NCBI GenBank assembly: GCA_963921935.1
Contig: OY998185.1
Coordinates: forward strand, 61,209,717-61,273,716
Direction of reading: 5' to 3'
From: Galeruca laticollis
Taxonomy: Eukaryota; Arthropoda; Insecta; Coleoptera; Chrysomelidae
DNA length: 64,000 bases
The number at the start of each line of letters is the position of its first letter. Position 1 is the stretch's first letter. Position numbers and translations under genes: made by a program. The notes beneath the pieces were generated by a model that was given only the letters and a program-made list of their open reading frames with translations, searched no databases and was not told the origin of the DNA. Shown piece after piece: positions 45,271-56,299 of this stretch.

Positions 45271-45775
45271 AATATATGTTTAATATATAGTACGATAAAC
45301 CTGACCTATGCATTTAATTTAAATGTTTTCATTTGTTTGTATGACGTTAATCGTTTTATTGCCAAATCACGAATACGTTGAGTCACAGACCTCTATTTTT
45401 TTATCGGAAGCATTTCAATTAAATCACTTTTTTTCATGATTATATAAAATAAAAAGTAGTGAGGGCGTTGATATCACTTTCTATGTGATAACACCGTAGA
45501 GAAAAAGTTAAGGAATTAATTAGAGAAACCTTATTACATTGTATTATCTACAATGATTAATTTTTGTTTATTGTGCGGTTTAAAGAAGGATATTTATATT
45601 AGTTGACTTTTTGTCCAAAAACTGTCATAATTAAACTCTAATAAAGATACAAACAGACCGTAAGAAAACAAATACACTAGAGATAAAAAACTATTAAAGC
45701 TTAGAGTTGTTCTGTGAACTTGTTCTTCAATCTGAACTGAACAGTTGCATCGAAGAACGACATGAGCTTAGTAGT
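45271..45775. other. Unassigned AT-rich DNA
   Basis: No gene or repeat recognised. Confidence 0.45.
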
Positions 45776-48177
45776 TATTAGTCTAGTCAACATGTACCAT
45801 TTTTCATAAAATTTTTGTATAGTCTCCGAAAATTACGACCATAGTCTAATTCGATTCGAAAAATTATCTAGAAAGTTTAAGGAAAAATTCCAAAAGGGGC
45901 CGAAAAAAATTGCAAAAGTTATAAACAATTAAGTGAAAAAAAAAGTAGGGGTTTGGTTTTTTTCGAATATCTCGAAAAATAATGAAAATTTTTTAAATTT
46001 GAAAAAAAGATCTGAAAAGATCAGCAAATTTGCTAAGAAAAGTCCCGACTCTCGGAACTGTACCTCCAATATTTATAATTTTTACAAAGCCTTAAAAAAT
46101 GGGCGAAAAACGGGTGATCGGGCTTCCGCGCGCGTTGCGTCATTCTGACGTTGCAACAAAAAAAATTATTTAAACATATTAAATATGAATATTAAGGAAT
46201 AAAAAAATTAATCTAGCATTGGGATACATAAATAAACAATAATCCGTGGTCAAAAAATGTTTAACCCAATTTTTTCATAAATTATGGATTTGTTAATTAA
46301 ATAATTTTTCCAAATTTAATGTTGAGATAAAAACCACGATAACTATTGAACAAAAGCCTTAAGATTTTTTTCACTTCGTGGAGTTATTGGTATTAGATTA
46401 ACAAATAGATCACCTTAAAAAAATTTCAAAATTTTGTTTTTTCGCTTTTTTATTAACAATTGAAAATTAAAAATAGAAAAAAAGTTTATAAATTTTTTTT
46501 TTTGTTATATCTTGAATGTTTTGATTTCTGATGGTTAAAAGCTACATAAAAATAATTTTTTACTACCATTATTTAAGAAATTGTTATAAACAAATACATT
46601 GTTTATGAGCAAATCAAATTTTTTTTTGTAATCTATTAATTAATACAAATTATGATTTTTAGAGAAAAAACGGTTCCTTAAAAAAATTTTTTTGTTGCTA
46701 AAAAATGCGTTTGTTAATTAACAATGGTTTTTTGAGTCTAAATTTTAAAATTAAGGAACCGTTTTTTCTCTAAAAATCATAATTTTTATTGTTCTATTTT
46801 CTATTTTTTACATAACTTTTAATATTATTATGCCTTTAAATTTGTCCTATTCATGTGCTCTTTTGCTGTTATTATTAAAATTACTTCGAAACTATTGCAG
46901 ATACGTCTATAACACTACAAGTCTTTTTTGGTAACTATTAATTCATTAACAACTGAAGCCATTTATTGCAGTTCTAGTTCCATTATTTATTTAATTATTA
47001 ACTATTAATAATATAAAACAACACATGGCTGTTTTTATCTCGGGATTAAGTACTAAAAAAAAATAAACGGAAAAAATACATTTGTTTATAACAAATTGTT
47101 AATTAAATAAACAAAGAAAAAACGAATAAAAAATTTTTTTATGTATCTAAAAGAACAATAAAAATTATGATTTTTAGAGAAAAAACGGTTCCTTAATTTT
47201 AAAATTTAGACTCAAAAAACCATTGTTAATTAACAAACGCATTTTTTAGCAACAAAAATTTTTTTTAAGGAACCGTTTTTTCTCTAAAAATCATAATAAC
47301 TATTAATAAATAGATTGCAAAAAAAATTTTTTGATTTGTTCATAAACAATGTATTTGTTTATAACAATTTCTTAAATAATGGTAGTAAACAATTTTAAAA
47401 AATTATTTTTATGTAGCTTTTAACCATCAGAAATCAAAACATTCAAGATATCAACAAAAAAAAATTTTTTATTAACTTTTTTTTAATTTTTAATTGTTAA
47501 TAAAAAAGCGAAAAAACTAAATTTTGAAATTTTTTTACGGGGATCTATTTGTTAGTCTAATACCAATAACTCCACGAAGTGAAAAAAATCGTAAGGCTTT
47601 TGTTCAATAGTTATCGTGGTTTTTATCTCAACATTAAATTTGGAAAAATTATTTAATTAACAAATCCATAATTTATGAAAAAATTGGGTTAAAAATTTTT
47701 TGACCACGGATTATTGTTTATTTATGTATCCCAATGCTATATTAATTTTTTTATTCCTTAATATTCATATTTAATATGTTTAAATAATTTTTTTTTTGTT
47801 GCTACGTCAGAATGACGCAACGCGCGCGGAAGCCCGATCACCCGTTTTTCGCTCATTTTTTAAGGCTTTGTAAAAATTATAAATATTGGAGGTACAGTTC
47901 CGGGAGTCGGGACTTTTCTTAGCAAATTTGCTGATCTTTTCAGATCTTTTTTCAAATTTAAAAAATTTTCATTATTTTTCGAGATATTCGAAAAAATCCA
48001 AACCCCTACTTTTTTTTCACTTAATTGTTTATAACTTTTGCAATATTTTTCTGCCCCTTTTGGAACTTTTCCTTAAACTTTCTAGATAATTTTCCGAATC
48101 GAATGAGACCATGGTTGTAATTTTCGGAGACTAGACAAAAATTTTAGGAAAAATGGTACATGTTGACTAGACTATAT
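45776..48177. mobile_element. 2.4-kb palindromic (foldback) element, noncoding
   Basis: Two arms, 45779-46795 and 47153-48174 (about 1.02 kb each), are near-perfect reverse complements around a 357-bp spacer. The outer end is TAGTCTAGTCAACATGTACC and its complement. TAT flanks both sides (45776-45778 and 48175-48177), a possible 3-bp duplication. Each arm contains a smaller palindrome: TAAGGAACCGTTTTTTCTCT and its extension to 31 bp occurs in both orientations at 46650-46680/46752-46782 and 47165-47195/47266-47296. There is no coding capacity. Each arm holds a GC-rich island (GCTTCCGCGCGCGTTGCGTC in the left arm) in otherwise very AT-rich sequence. Confidence 0.9.
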
Positions 48178-48704
48178 TGAACGTATGGACTAACTATTTG
48201 AATTTGAAGTAGAATAAAAGCAAACACGTGTGATCTTATACCAGCAGATTTTAAATTACCAATTTAATCATTGGGTACTTGGATAGGAATAAAATTCTGA
48301 TTCAAAATAAGTAAAAACTTTTACGTTTGTAAATTACAAATTTTAACATTTAAAAATAGAAAAAAGGTAGGTCCTTTATTAAACCACCTGGACATCGGTT
48401 TAGTATAGTTGGGCAGTTCACCAATACCAAATATCCTGGTGAGAAGGAGTATCAGAAGAAAGAACAGGTTCCAAGAAAAAAACGGAACAGTAAGAACTTC
48501 TCAAATTTTACCTGTTCAATTACATGTCAATAAAAGTTCGTTTGTTTGACAAATTAAGTTATTTGATTAAAAATACGAAATGTTGGGTAACATTTTTCCG
48601 AGAGGTTTCTTATTCTAATTCTATATTTTTAATGAAATTAGAAACTCTTGTTACCTGAATTTTAACCAATAGCGAAAAAAATATAAATTAGGAAATATAA
48701 CATC
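48178..48704. other. Unassigned AT-rich DNA
   Basis: No feature recognised. Confidence 0.45.
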
Positions 48705-49105
48705 GGCAATAGGCTTGAAAATTATTTGAAATTATAATTAATTGTACAATTAATGGAACTAACATTTGGACCAGGTATATTCACTTCTGTATTATGAATA
48801 ATCCTCGTATTTTGTACACATTCATTGCCATTTGGCACTAAATTATTATTAATGTTTGCCAAGACAGCATCTTGACTTGCAGAGGAAGCTTCATTGAGTA
48901 AATTAGGTTTTTGCAGTAATTTGCGATTTTCTTGTTATCGGCTATTGATTCCACAATACACCCTTCAGCCACTGTAGCCGACTTCCACCCACCGTGCCGT
49001 TTTAGGCTTAGTAAATCTCCATTTTCTGCCAGGAATGTTGCCGAGCGGCGTCTTAGAGAATGACCTGAGGATTTTTTAATTTCAGATATGGATTTATGGG
49101 GGACC
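48705..49105 (-). pseudogene. Tyrosine recombinase C-terminus (Crypton-like), catalytic Tyr lost
   Basis: Minus strand from about 49105: SGHSLRRRSATFLAENGDLL, then SLKRHGGWKSATVAEGCIVE. This is the C-terminal half of a tyrosine recombinase: the H-x-x-R box (HSLRR), the second His/Trp box (HGGW) and the position of the nucleophile (VAEGY in the family, VAEGC here, so Tyr is replaced by Cys). After a frameshift near 48930 the frame continues as LLNEASSASQDAVLANINNN and NVSSINCTINYN. Related proteins are common in insect genomes (Crypton- or DIRS-type mobile elements); I favour Crypton because no RT is adjacent, but this is inference. The N-terminal half is absent. Confidence 0.65.
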
Positions 49106-49109
49106 TATT

Positions 49110-49583
49110 GGTGTGTTTTGTCTTTTTGGCGCGCGGTACGAGTGTTATAGGCGGGAGTGGTAACAGATATAGGATGTTCGTTATCCCGGTGAGGTGGTAT
49201 CGGAATGGGGCGTGTGAAGAAGATGGCTGTCGTCCCTAATGTTTGAACAATTTGGACGTTTTTCTATCTTGATAGCTTGACGAATTAGGGCGATAGTTAT
49301 GGTTTTATTGTGTGATTGTGTGCTCTGTTTGAACACGGTGTCGGGCCAAGGCGGAAGAAGTATCGGACTTTTTACAAGACACTGAGTGTTCTTTTGCTCT
49401 AACGCAGATACGTCGGTTGGTTTGACCTATATAAGAAAGGAAACAATCTAAGCAAGGGATTTCATATACTCTATGCTGTTCATTGGGAATTTTATCCTTG
49501 ACAGATCTGATTAGGTGGGAGATTTTCTCGTGGGATGAGCTTAGCTCTGACCCTGCTTTCAGGGAAAAGATTCTAGGAGCCAC
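49110..49583 (-). pseudogene. Penelope-like element GIY-YIG domain (second PLE family)
   Basis: Minus-strand ORF 49583-49305 begins within the region linking RT and endonuclease (KAGSELSSSHEKISHLIRSV) and then has the Cys-containing GIY-YIG core: HRVYEIPCLDCFLSYIGQTN (GIY as VYEI, YIG as YIGQT), followed by RRICVRAKEH with the catalytic Arg and SSALARHRVQTEHTI. Beyond the ORF stop the frame continues as IALIRQAIKIEKRPNCSNIR (near 49240), the usual C-terminal signature around the catalytic Glu. The sequence is clearly different from the PLE at 4.5 and 20.3 kb. The RT is interrupted by unrelated DNA upstream (from about 49600). The tail abuts the tyrosine recombinase fragment. Confidence 0.8.
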
Positions 49584-49599
49584 AAACGTATACCAGGGA

Positions 49600-49760
49600 C
49601 AACGTTATGTAAAAAATCACACCGAATGGACGATGGAGAGATAACATCCAAGCAGATCTCCGGAAAATGAACATTCCATTTGACCCTAGGTTGATGGAAG
49701 ACCGAACAAATTGGAAAAAAGTTGTACAGTCAGCCAAGACCCACCCAGGGTTGTAGCGCT
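49600..49760 (+). pseudogene. LINE 3'-terminal ORF end (AKTHPGL type)
   Basis: Plus strand reads GRWRDNIQADLRKMNIPFDP and NWKKVVQSAKTHPGL ending in TAG, followed by TGATGATGATGAATG. This is the typical C-terminus of a family of insect LINE ORFs ending in AKTHPG(L). Only this 50-codon tail is present, as expected for a strongly 5'-truncated insertion. It appears to interrupt the minus-strand PLE. Confidence 0.7.
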
Positions 49761-50489
49761 ACGTGATGATGATGAATGGACGATGCTGAACAGGAAAGGA
49801 GCCATACCACCATCGCAGACGCAAACAATATTCTTAAAAATCGCCAATCCACTGACACACATTTGTAACATGTTATTTTTGTGGATATAGTAATAAGGGA
49901 AACAAAATATGTAAATAAAGAATGTTTTTATTATTATTCTGAGCTTAACTTTCATGTACGAAGGAAGTTGGGACTTATTGATGTATGTTTTGTTGTCTTT
50001 TCCATATATGTGCTAGTGTCATTAGGGACGATGTAATGGTCGGAAGTTTTGAGAAGATTATTCAGTTAAGAAGAGGTATTGAGCTACCGGCTAGAAGGAC
50101 CACAATATTTGGGTTGTAATGGATATCTTTCCTTGAAGGTCAAGTTTGATGGAGGAGGTGTTGATGTTCGGAGAACCTGGGCAACATCTTGTCTAATAAT
50201 TTCGGCCTGATTGGAAGGGAGGTGAGATAACTTCCTCAATTTGACCAATGATTGTTTCTATTACAATGAATTTGGGTGTGACTAATTAAAACGTTTGGCA
50301 AGAGCTTGTTACTAAATGAGGGTGTCGTAGTAATTGTGGACAAGTGTGTCAATGTCAAGGGTTTTTGAACGAAGTTTTTGAGATGAAATAAGTTGAGAGC
50401 TTGTTTTTTTGGGTTTGTTGGTCAGATATGTATTGGGCTTTTTGGTTAAATAGGAGGTCGAAAGTATCCCATGAATACGTAAAGAGTGG
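49761..50489. other. Unassigned DNA, possibly decayed PLE interior
   Basis: Lies between the GIY-YIG piece and the putative PLE N-terminus on the minus strand. I can find no RT motif; ORF 49686-49955 is not supported. Confidence 0.35.
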
Positions 50490-50907
50490 ATTTAATGGAA
50501 AGTATTGAGAATTGATAGAGTGAAGATGTTGTCTGGTGGTATGTTTGGAATTTCTGAGAATATAGAAGCTGGCTTTGATGAGGATACGAGATATTGATGA
50601 TTATTTAGGATGATGTCTGAGTTGTAGGGATTTAGGTATGAATGTATGGTCGCGACATGCTTTAAGGAATGTAAAGTCACAAAGAAGGCGATATTTTCGA
50701 AGTAGGAGTGTGCTATTTGATTTGGTTAGAGGCTCGTAAGGAACGAATTTGGAGGTAGGGTTTAGTAGAAGATGTTGATAATTGTCCCGTTATCTTTATA
50801 AGTTTTTGGTCAATTACTCCTGGTTTGGCTAACTGGGAAACTGTACCAGCATTTTTTAGGAAATTCCTAACAAGATTGAATAATCGGGTCGTGTTTGTAA
50901 TAATCAA
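50490..50907 (-). pseudogene. Possible N-terminal remnant of the second PLE
   Basis: The minus-strand reading includes LFNLVRNFLKNAGTVSQLAK, LRKYRLLCDFTFLKACRDHT and IPKSLQLRHHPK. The L-x-R/K...FL-x-x-C-x-x-x-x-x-x-P pattern resembles the N-terminal region ahead of the RT in Penelope-like ORFs. Two ORFs (50907-50713, 50680-50492) are separated by a frame change. Orientation and position fit the GIY-YIG fragment at 49110-49583. The similarity is weak, so this is tentative. Confidence 0.35.
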
Positions 50908-53036
50908 TTATTCCGACTTTTCACATGTGTTCATTGAATTTACGCGTATATTAATGGTGATCGTCAGCGCCGTATCAGACGAAAGATTGTATCTGAATAT
51001 TTACAGAGGCATGACTAAAATGTTAAAATTCAATTTACCATCAATAGGTATTTTTGACGTAAATTATTTAGAGATTAACAAATAATTTATTTACTATATA
51101 GACTGTAAAATATCTAGTGTTAATATGGCAATATGTTTGTATACAATATGACGTATTAATTACAGATAAATAGTGAAGTAAAAAGCCAAGCAGTTACAGG
51201 AAATGGCCATCAATGATAACGTCTAGGATTGCATGAAAATTTACTCACGTAGGTGTATAATTGGCGTGTTTATCTTGTGTTTAAATCTTGCTAGTCAAGA
51301 ATGTTCTGTGTAAGGAAATATCAAGTTTATTATGTATTTACAAATCATAATGATATTCGATAAAATTATAAAATCGTTGTAACTATGCTCATGTATCCTG
51401 TGTACTAATCACATTTTGTTTGTCCAATATCAACGACATTAAGTTTTCGCAAAAAGCAACAATTGAGCCAAATTTATATATAATTTGATTTTTATTTGAA
51501 GCTAAAATAAAAAACGAGCAAAACCTTTGTTTGCGATTTTTACCCAAATTTTCAAACAAAAGTTGTGTATTATTTAATTTTCTACAACTTTTCCATTTAA
51601 CTTTTTATGATACAATCAGTATTTACGCCGGAAATCGCAAAAAACTGTTTTTCAATCCTTTCCACACCCCTCCCTCCCATTCTTACCAGGGAGGAACCAG
51701 CTCCTACTATGTTTTTAAAAGTACTATTTCTACCCTTTCCCGGTGAGTTACGTCTGTTTTTTCGGAAAATTTCCCGCTAGTTCGCCTGATCTATATCTCG
51801 TACCACATTTTGTTTGTCCAATATAAACGGCATTCGCAAGAATGTTTAACAAAGTAAAATAAATCGGAAACTTAAACTACCAACACGAGTATATGAATTG
51901 TAAATTACGAAAACTTTTAACGACAATTAATAAAATATTTCCTTTATGTTCCGAAACGATCAAATTGCGATAATTACAATTCATAATAAGCATCATCAAC
52001 ATCACCGATATTGACGTCGTCGTCGTCACGACAAAGGAAGCACCAAAATAACGATACAACAACATTCGTCGGCAGGTCCACTAACCTAAAAGAGAACGCA
52101 GCCTACGACGGGGCGTGTACGTGAAATGGGGGAGGCGGGGGGCTTACCGAGGGGGGCCAACTCTCGGGCGCGCCGCCGCGTCAACGCGCCGCGAGGTGAA
52201 TGCACCAATCAAGGACGCGCGTTGCGCTCTACGGGTTCAAGTTCGGCTTATAGGAGTAGTGTAGTGTAGTTTTAGTAATCGTGAAGTAAATCGATGTTGC
52301 CGGATTTGATTTAAAGTTTTAATATTTACGACATTCAATATTTAAGTTCACGTTCTACCCCATACTTTGGTTATAAATGATTTTCACACACTTAACTAAA
52401 TAATAACGGTTTTGGGCTACCATAGTCTGTTTTTAAACTAGAAACCTGCTATAAATCACTAAAAAAGTTACTAGATTGGGAAGGATGATATAAAATAGTA
52501 GCCATCGTAAAAGTATACAGTCTGAAAATAATAAAATAAAAACTAGTGACATGTTTGAGAAAATTAAAAATACAAATACGAAACGGGAGATAAAAATGTC
52601 CTCGAAATGATAAAATATCGGGGAGTGGAAGAAGAACTGTGGTTAGTCCATGTCAAAGCAACGCACTTTAATTAAATATTTTACCTTAACATTTTAGATT
52701 TCGCTCAAACTTGGCATACAATAGATGTTAAGACTAAGACACCAAATTTTATTTTTTTTATCTCGAACCGTTTTTGAGATATAATCATGTAAAATTTTTA
52801 AAATCTAGCAAAAAATCGGTGAACCTATTTGGGCTAGAAAGCTGGGAAAGGTTTTATTTTGCAGCATTTTGTATGCCCTTTTCTGCGATATACAACAGAA
52901 CGTAGGTACTAATAAAAAAAATTTCTCAAAATACAAATCCAAATTTCGATTTAATTTTTAAGAAAATGTACATAATTGAAAAAAATAGCATCTAAGCACT
53001 ATGCAAAATCAAATGTGAAGAAAATTTCCTCATTAA
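50908..53036. promoter_or_regulatory. Unassigned DNA containing a CpG-rich block at about 52080-52280
   Basis: Most of the stretch is AT-rich and featureless. At 52080-52280 the composition changes sharply: GGGGGAGGCGGGGGGCTTAC and GGCGCGCCGCCGCGTCAACG with many CpGs, then GTTCGGCTTATAGGAGTAGT. This could be a promoter or first-exon region with a weak TATA-like box and start site, but no ORF or donor site clearly follows. It could also be a GC-rich transposon end. ORFs 50825-51085, 51531-51746 and 51877-52065 are not supported. The 52680-52860 text (CAAACTTGGCATACAATAGA) looks like dispersed repeat DNA. Confidence 0.35.
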
Positions 53037-53289
53037 TGAAACGTAAACTTTTTTTTGCTGCTGAAACGTCTTCATGAAATAATGATACAGATAGTGATGA
53101 AAGTGTTCTCTAAAATCTAACTTTTGCAATTCAACAAGCAGGGCGTATCCTTACAAGTTTACCTAAAAATTGGAGTATTAGGAAGATAATGAGGGAATTC
53201 AATGCTCTTGATTCTATTGTTCGGCAATCCAAAAAGATTTTAAAAGAAAAAGGGTTTAGGGAAGGTCCCAATTCAAAATCCGGGAAATG
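53037..53289 (+). pseudogene. Fragment of an insect transposon-type ORF (N-terminal region)
   Basis: The translation begins MKRKLFFAAETSS, has two stops in an acidic DTDSDES stretch, then reads GRILTSLPKNWSIRKIMREF and IVRQSKKILKEKGFREGPNS. The WSI...I-x-R/K-x-F...A/Q-x-KK-x-x-KEKG pattern is, from memory, recurrent in uncharacterised insect proteins of mobile origin; I cannot name the family. The sequence is cut at 53293 by the foldback terminus. Confidence 0.45.
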
Positions 53290-53860
53290 TTTATGTATAT
53301 TATGCTATAGTCCGTTTTTAAAAGGCATGGAGTAATAAAAGCTCATTAGGTATGCAAAACCGATACAGGGTGTATAATAAAATATCTCCGAAGTTTATCT
53401 AATTATGTACTAAAATTTCTCATTTGTTACGAATTTCAGGTAGACACCCCGTAACTCTGTATTCGGTTGGGTCGTCTATTGTATTGAAAGGGTCGCTCTA
53501 TTGTATTTGAATGAACAAATAAACAATTTAATCCTCAGAGGCGTGCAATCAGGACAAAACAAACCTGGTATATGAATATGGAGGCACTATGAAATTATAA
53601 TTACGAAAACTATTCAAAAGAGTTCACAATATCGATTCAATAAAAACACATTTTTTTGTGTTCCTATGAATAAACAATAAACATAAAATATTATATAAAA
53701 AATAGCAAATTTTTTTGCAGTAGGTATCAACTTTACTACTAATATACCGTTTACAATAGGAGAGGAAAAAAGAAAAATGCAGGAATAAAGTACGAATTAA
53801 TGTAATATTTATAAAAAAAAAGTCTAACAAATAATAGTAATAACTAACACAAAAACTAGT

Positions 53861-55219
53861 CTATATATCAGAATCAGACGATTCTGTTGAGCTTCCATTA
53901 TTAACATTGATTATAAATGGTTCAATCATGTGTTCACTTATATGATCCATTTCCCACATATTTAGTTCTTCTTGTATCACGTGTTCAACACATTTCTTCC
54001 AGTTTTCTTTGGTTACGTTACCTAACGCGTCTTCGAATAAAACTTTTACGTCACTCATTTTGAATGTCGTATTCTTTCTTGAAACTTCCCCTTTCACTTG
54101 GGCCCATATTAATTCTATGGGATTGAGTTGACAGTGATAAGGAGGAAGTCTCAGCACCGTTATACCACGCGCTGATGCCATTTGATCTACAACGTATCTA
54201 CTATATTTGTGTTTATGTGAATTGGCCAGTTGCAAGAGCTCATTTTTCAGCGGGTTATCTGGGCATTTAATATTTTTCGAGGTTAGCCAATCGTGGATAT
54301 CTTGTTTACGCCATGCGGTTGAAGGTAATTTCTCCACTAACCTGGAGTGATAACTTGCGTTATTCATAACAATGACTGAGCCCGTTAGAATCAGATCTAA
54401 CATTTGTGAGAAATATTCTTCGAAAACGTCTGCATTCATATCTTCATGATAATCTCCGGTTTGCTTCGACTCAAAGCACAACAATCCACCTTTAACAAAA
54501 CCTTCGGCACTTCCGATATGAGTAATGATGAGTCGACGTCCTTTTCCTGCTGGTGGATTGAGGCCTGTTGACCACCCTTCAAGAGCTGCCTGCCTCCGAC
54601 TTTTGACATTCGTGTCTTGCCAAAACATTGAAACAGTATGACCTTCATTTAACCAAGTCTCATCCAAATAATAAATTCGTTTTTGATCTAGTCTAGCTTT
54701 CCGAATATTGCGCAAATAACTCCTCCTCCAAATGACAATGTCGTCTCTATCAATCAACATTGCGTTCCGATAATTTTTTTTATATTCAAATCCAAGTTCT
54801 TTCAAAATTTTCCATAATGTACTTCGAGACATTTTCGGAAATTCTGAATCTTCTTGAACCGAAGCCATAATTTTGGAGAGAGTTGGGATCTCTTTTCTAA
54901 AGAAAAAAGCATGCACCTTACGCCTTATTCCATTCTTCAAGTCGTCATCCATTTCAAGTTTGGGTCGGCCTGGGGACTTTGCTGGGGCTGTGATGTTTCC
55001 ATTTTTTTTCTCCTTCATTAAATTATAAATTGTTGTTTTTGAAACACCCATCATTGTTGCAGTAATCTCCACAGTTTTATCAACACTTCCTGTCAAATTC
55101 ATGATTTTTCTTCTAATTTCTTCGTTCTTCAACGAGGAATAGCAATTTAATATCAGATTTTTTTCGTTCAGCGACAATGGGCCAACTTTAGGTCGCTTAG
55201 ATGGTGATAAATCCTCCAT
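53861..55219 (-). CDS. DD82E (Sailor-type) transposase, full length but with catalytic Asp to Asn
   Basis: Uninterrupted 452-codon ORF, the longest in the window. It starts MEDLSPSKRPKV; residues about 15-75 form a helix-turn-helix (LNEKNLILNCYSSLKNEEIR; MMGVSKTTIYNLMKEKK), then SPGRPKLEMDDDL and a second HTH-like segment (SRSTLWKILKELGFEYKK). The DDE domain follows: first Asp in YYLDETW (about 196), second position in VIVMNNASYHS, third Glu in LPPYHCQLNPIELIWAQVKG. Between the second and third positions I count 82 residues, the spacing that defines the DD82E/Sailor group of IS630-Tc1-mariner transposases. The second position is Asn (codon AAT) where an Asp codon (GAT) is expected, so a single transition probably killed catalysis while the frame stayed open. 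DNA binding could remain. Confidence 0.88.
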   Translation of the reverse strand: MEDLSPSKRPKVGPLSLNEKNLILNCYSSLKNEEIRRKIMNLTGSVDKTVEITATMMGVSKTTIYNLMKEKKNGNITAPAKSPGRPKLEMDDDLKNGIRRKVHAFFFRKEIPTLSKIMASVQEDSEFPKMSRSTLWKILKELGFEYKKNYRNAMLIDRDDIVIWRRSYLRNIRKARLDQKRIYYLDETWLNEGHTVSMFWQDTNVKSRRQAALEGWSTGLNPPAGKGRRLIITHIGSAEGFVKGGLLCFESKQTGDYHEDMNADVFEEYFSQMLDLILTGSVIVMNNASYHSRLVEKLPSTAWRKQDIHDWLTSKNIKCPDNPLKNELLQLANSHKHKYSRYVVDQMASARGITVLRLPPYHCQLNPIELIWAQVKGEVSRKNTTFKMSDVKVLFEDALGNVTKENWKKCVEHVIQEELNMWEMDHISEHMIEPFIINVNNGSSTESSDSDI

Positions 55220-55604
55220 ATCTGGTCGAATTTGGTTGGAACACTATATAGTTGGAAGGTGTAGTTAGGTGTTTGTCTCGTGTGATGAGAAGAGAACTTG
55301 TATATATGAACAAAAATAAAGACCAGTTAACAATAACGGTAAAAAATAATAACAGTAATAATGGGGAAATCAATCAACACAGCAGTTTCTCCAGAACAGA
55401 TGAACTGTAAATTGAAAATATTCAACCTTTCCGCTACTTTTATAGTTGAAAAGTTCTAATAAGTACATTGTATTATGGGGGCATTTTCTTAGAACTGAAA
55501 AGACTATATTTCACAATAATAAAACCATTTGTGAGCTACCTGTTTGTCAAGTTTTTTCAATTACCTGCTAATTGGGTGAAATAATCGGCAAATGGGGTTG
55601 GTTT

Positions 55605-55606
<2 letters not shown>

Positions 55607-55672
<66 letters not shown>
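55607..55672. repeat. (AT)33 microsatellite inside the Sailor-type element
   Basis: 66 bp of uninterrupted AT. The ORF that runs through it is an artefact. Confidence 0.95.
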
Positions 55673-55676
<4 letters not shown>

Positions 55677-56168
55677 TTGTATAAAATTGTTATTAGCATT
55701 TATTTTATTATTTATTGTAAGTAGGATTATAACTACCTGGAGCTTAGTGGAGGGACTCGTCTACGCCCTTTTATACATGATAATAAATTTTCTGGAAAAT
55801 TGATGTCAGTGATATAATCCACAGTTTATTATATTATCGATAATTTGAAATTTCATTTTAAATAATATTACAAAACGGTTATTTTCGGAAATGAGATAAT
55901 TTTAGAAGGTTTAACTTTTTTTAAATGACTAAATGTGGTACGCCTATGGTTCCGGCCAAAATGAGTGATTTATTACTCCATGCCTTTTAAAAACGGAGTA
56001 TAGCGTAACCATTTTACAGGGCACCATTCGGACCAGCCTAATAATTTGTTGCTAATTTGTAACGCTGAGTTTGATTTTGTTGCTAATGCCGTTTCCAAGA
56101 AAACGCAAACTATGTTAGCATAATATTAAGCTAGCGTAGCCACACGCTATAACTATACAAAATAAGTA

Positions 56169-56299
56169 TTATTATGGCTTATTCCCATTTTATGCACGCT
56201 GTGTGTTGTATCTCAACAAGATCGTTTCTTTTGGGGCTCAACTGAAGCCTATTTTTAGCCTGGACCCATAACTTGATGAGGTCCGTAAATAAGAATAAG
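56169..56299. other. Unassigned DNA
   Basis: Short spacer between the truncated foldback and the 0.7-kb MITE; GACCCATAACTTGATGAGGT lies in it, without assignment. Confidence 0.3.

Larger units (their letters stand above)
53306..56002 (-). mobile_element. IS630-Tc1-mariner element, DD82E/Sailor type, flanked by TA
   Basis: The element spans 53308-56000 (2693 bp) between TA dinucleotides at 53306-53307 and 56001-56002. The insertion into a known sequence (the foldback end) proves the boundaries. The TIRs are TAGTCCGTTTTTAAAAGGCA then TGGAGTAATAAA at the left, and the complement of TACTCCGTTTTTAAAAGGCA then TGGAGTAATAAA at the right: 32 bp with one mismatch. It contains one complete transposase ORF on the minus strand and an (AT)33 run in the region upstream of the gene. 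Confidence 0.9.
53293..56168. mobile_element. Second copy of the outer foldback terminus, split by the Sailor-type element
   Basis: ATGTATATTATGCTA at 53293-53307 followed, after the intervening element, by TAGCGTAACCATTTTACAGG at 56001 onward reproduces the left end of the element at 23809 (ATGTATATTATGCTAGCGTAGCCATTT...). Similarity continues to about 56168 (GCTAGCGTAGCCACACGCTA). The right part of this copy is missing, so it is truncated. Confidence 0.85.

Noticed and set aside
55603..55803. ORF with a Tyr-Ile repeat
   Set aside because: Produced by the (AT)33 microsatellite.
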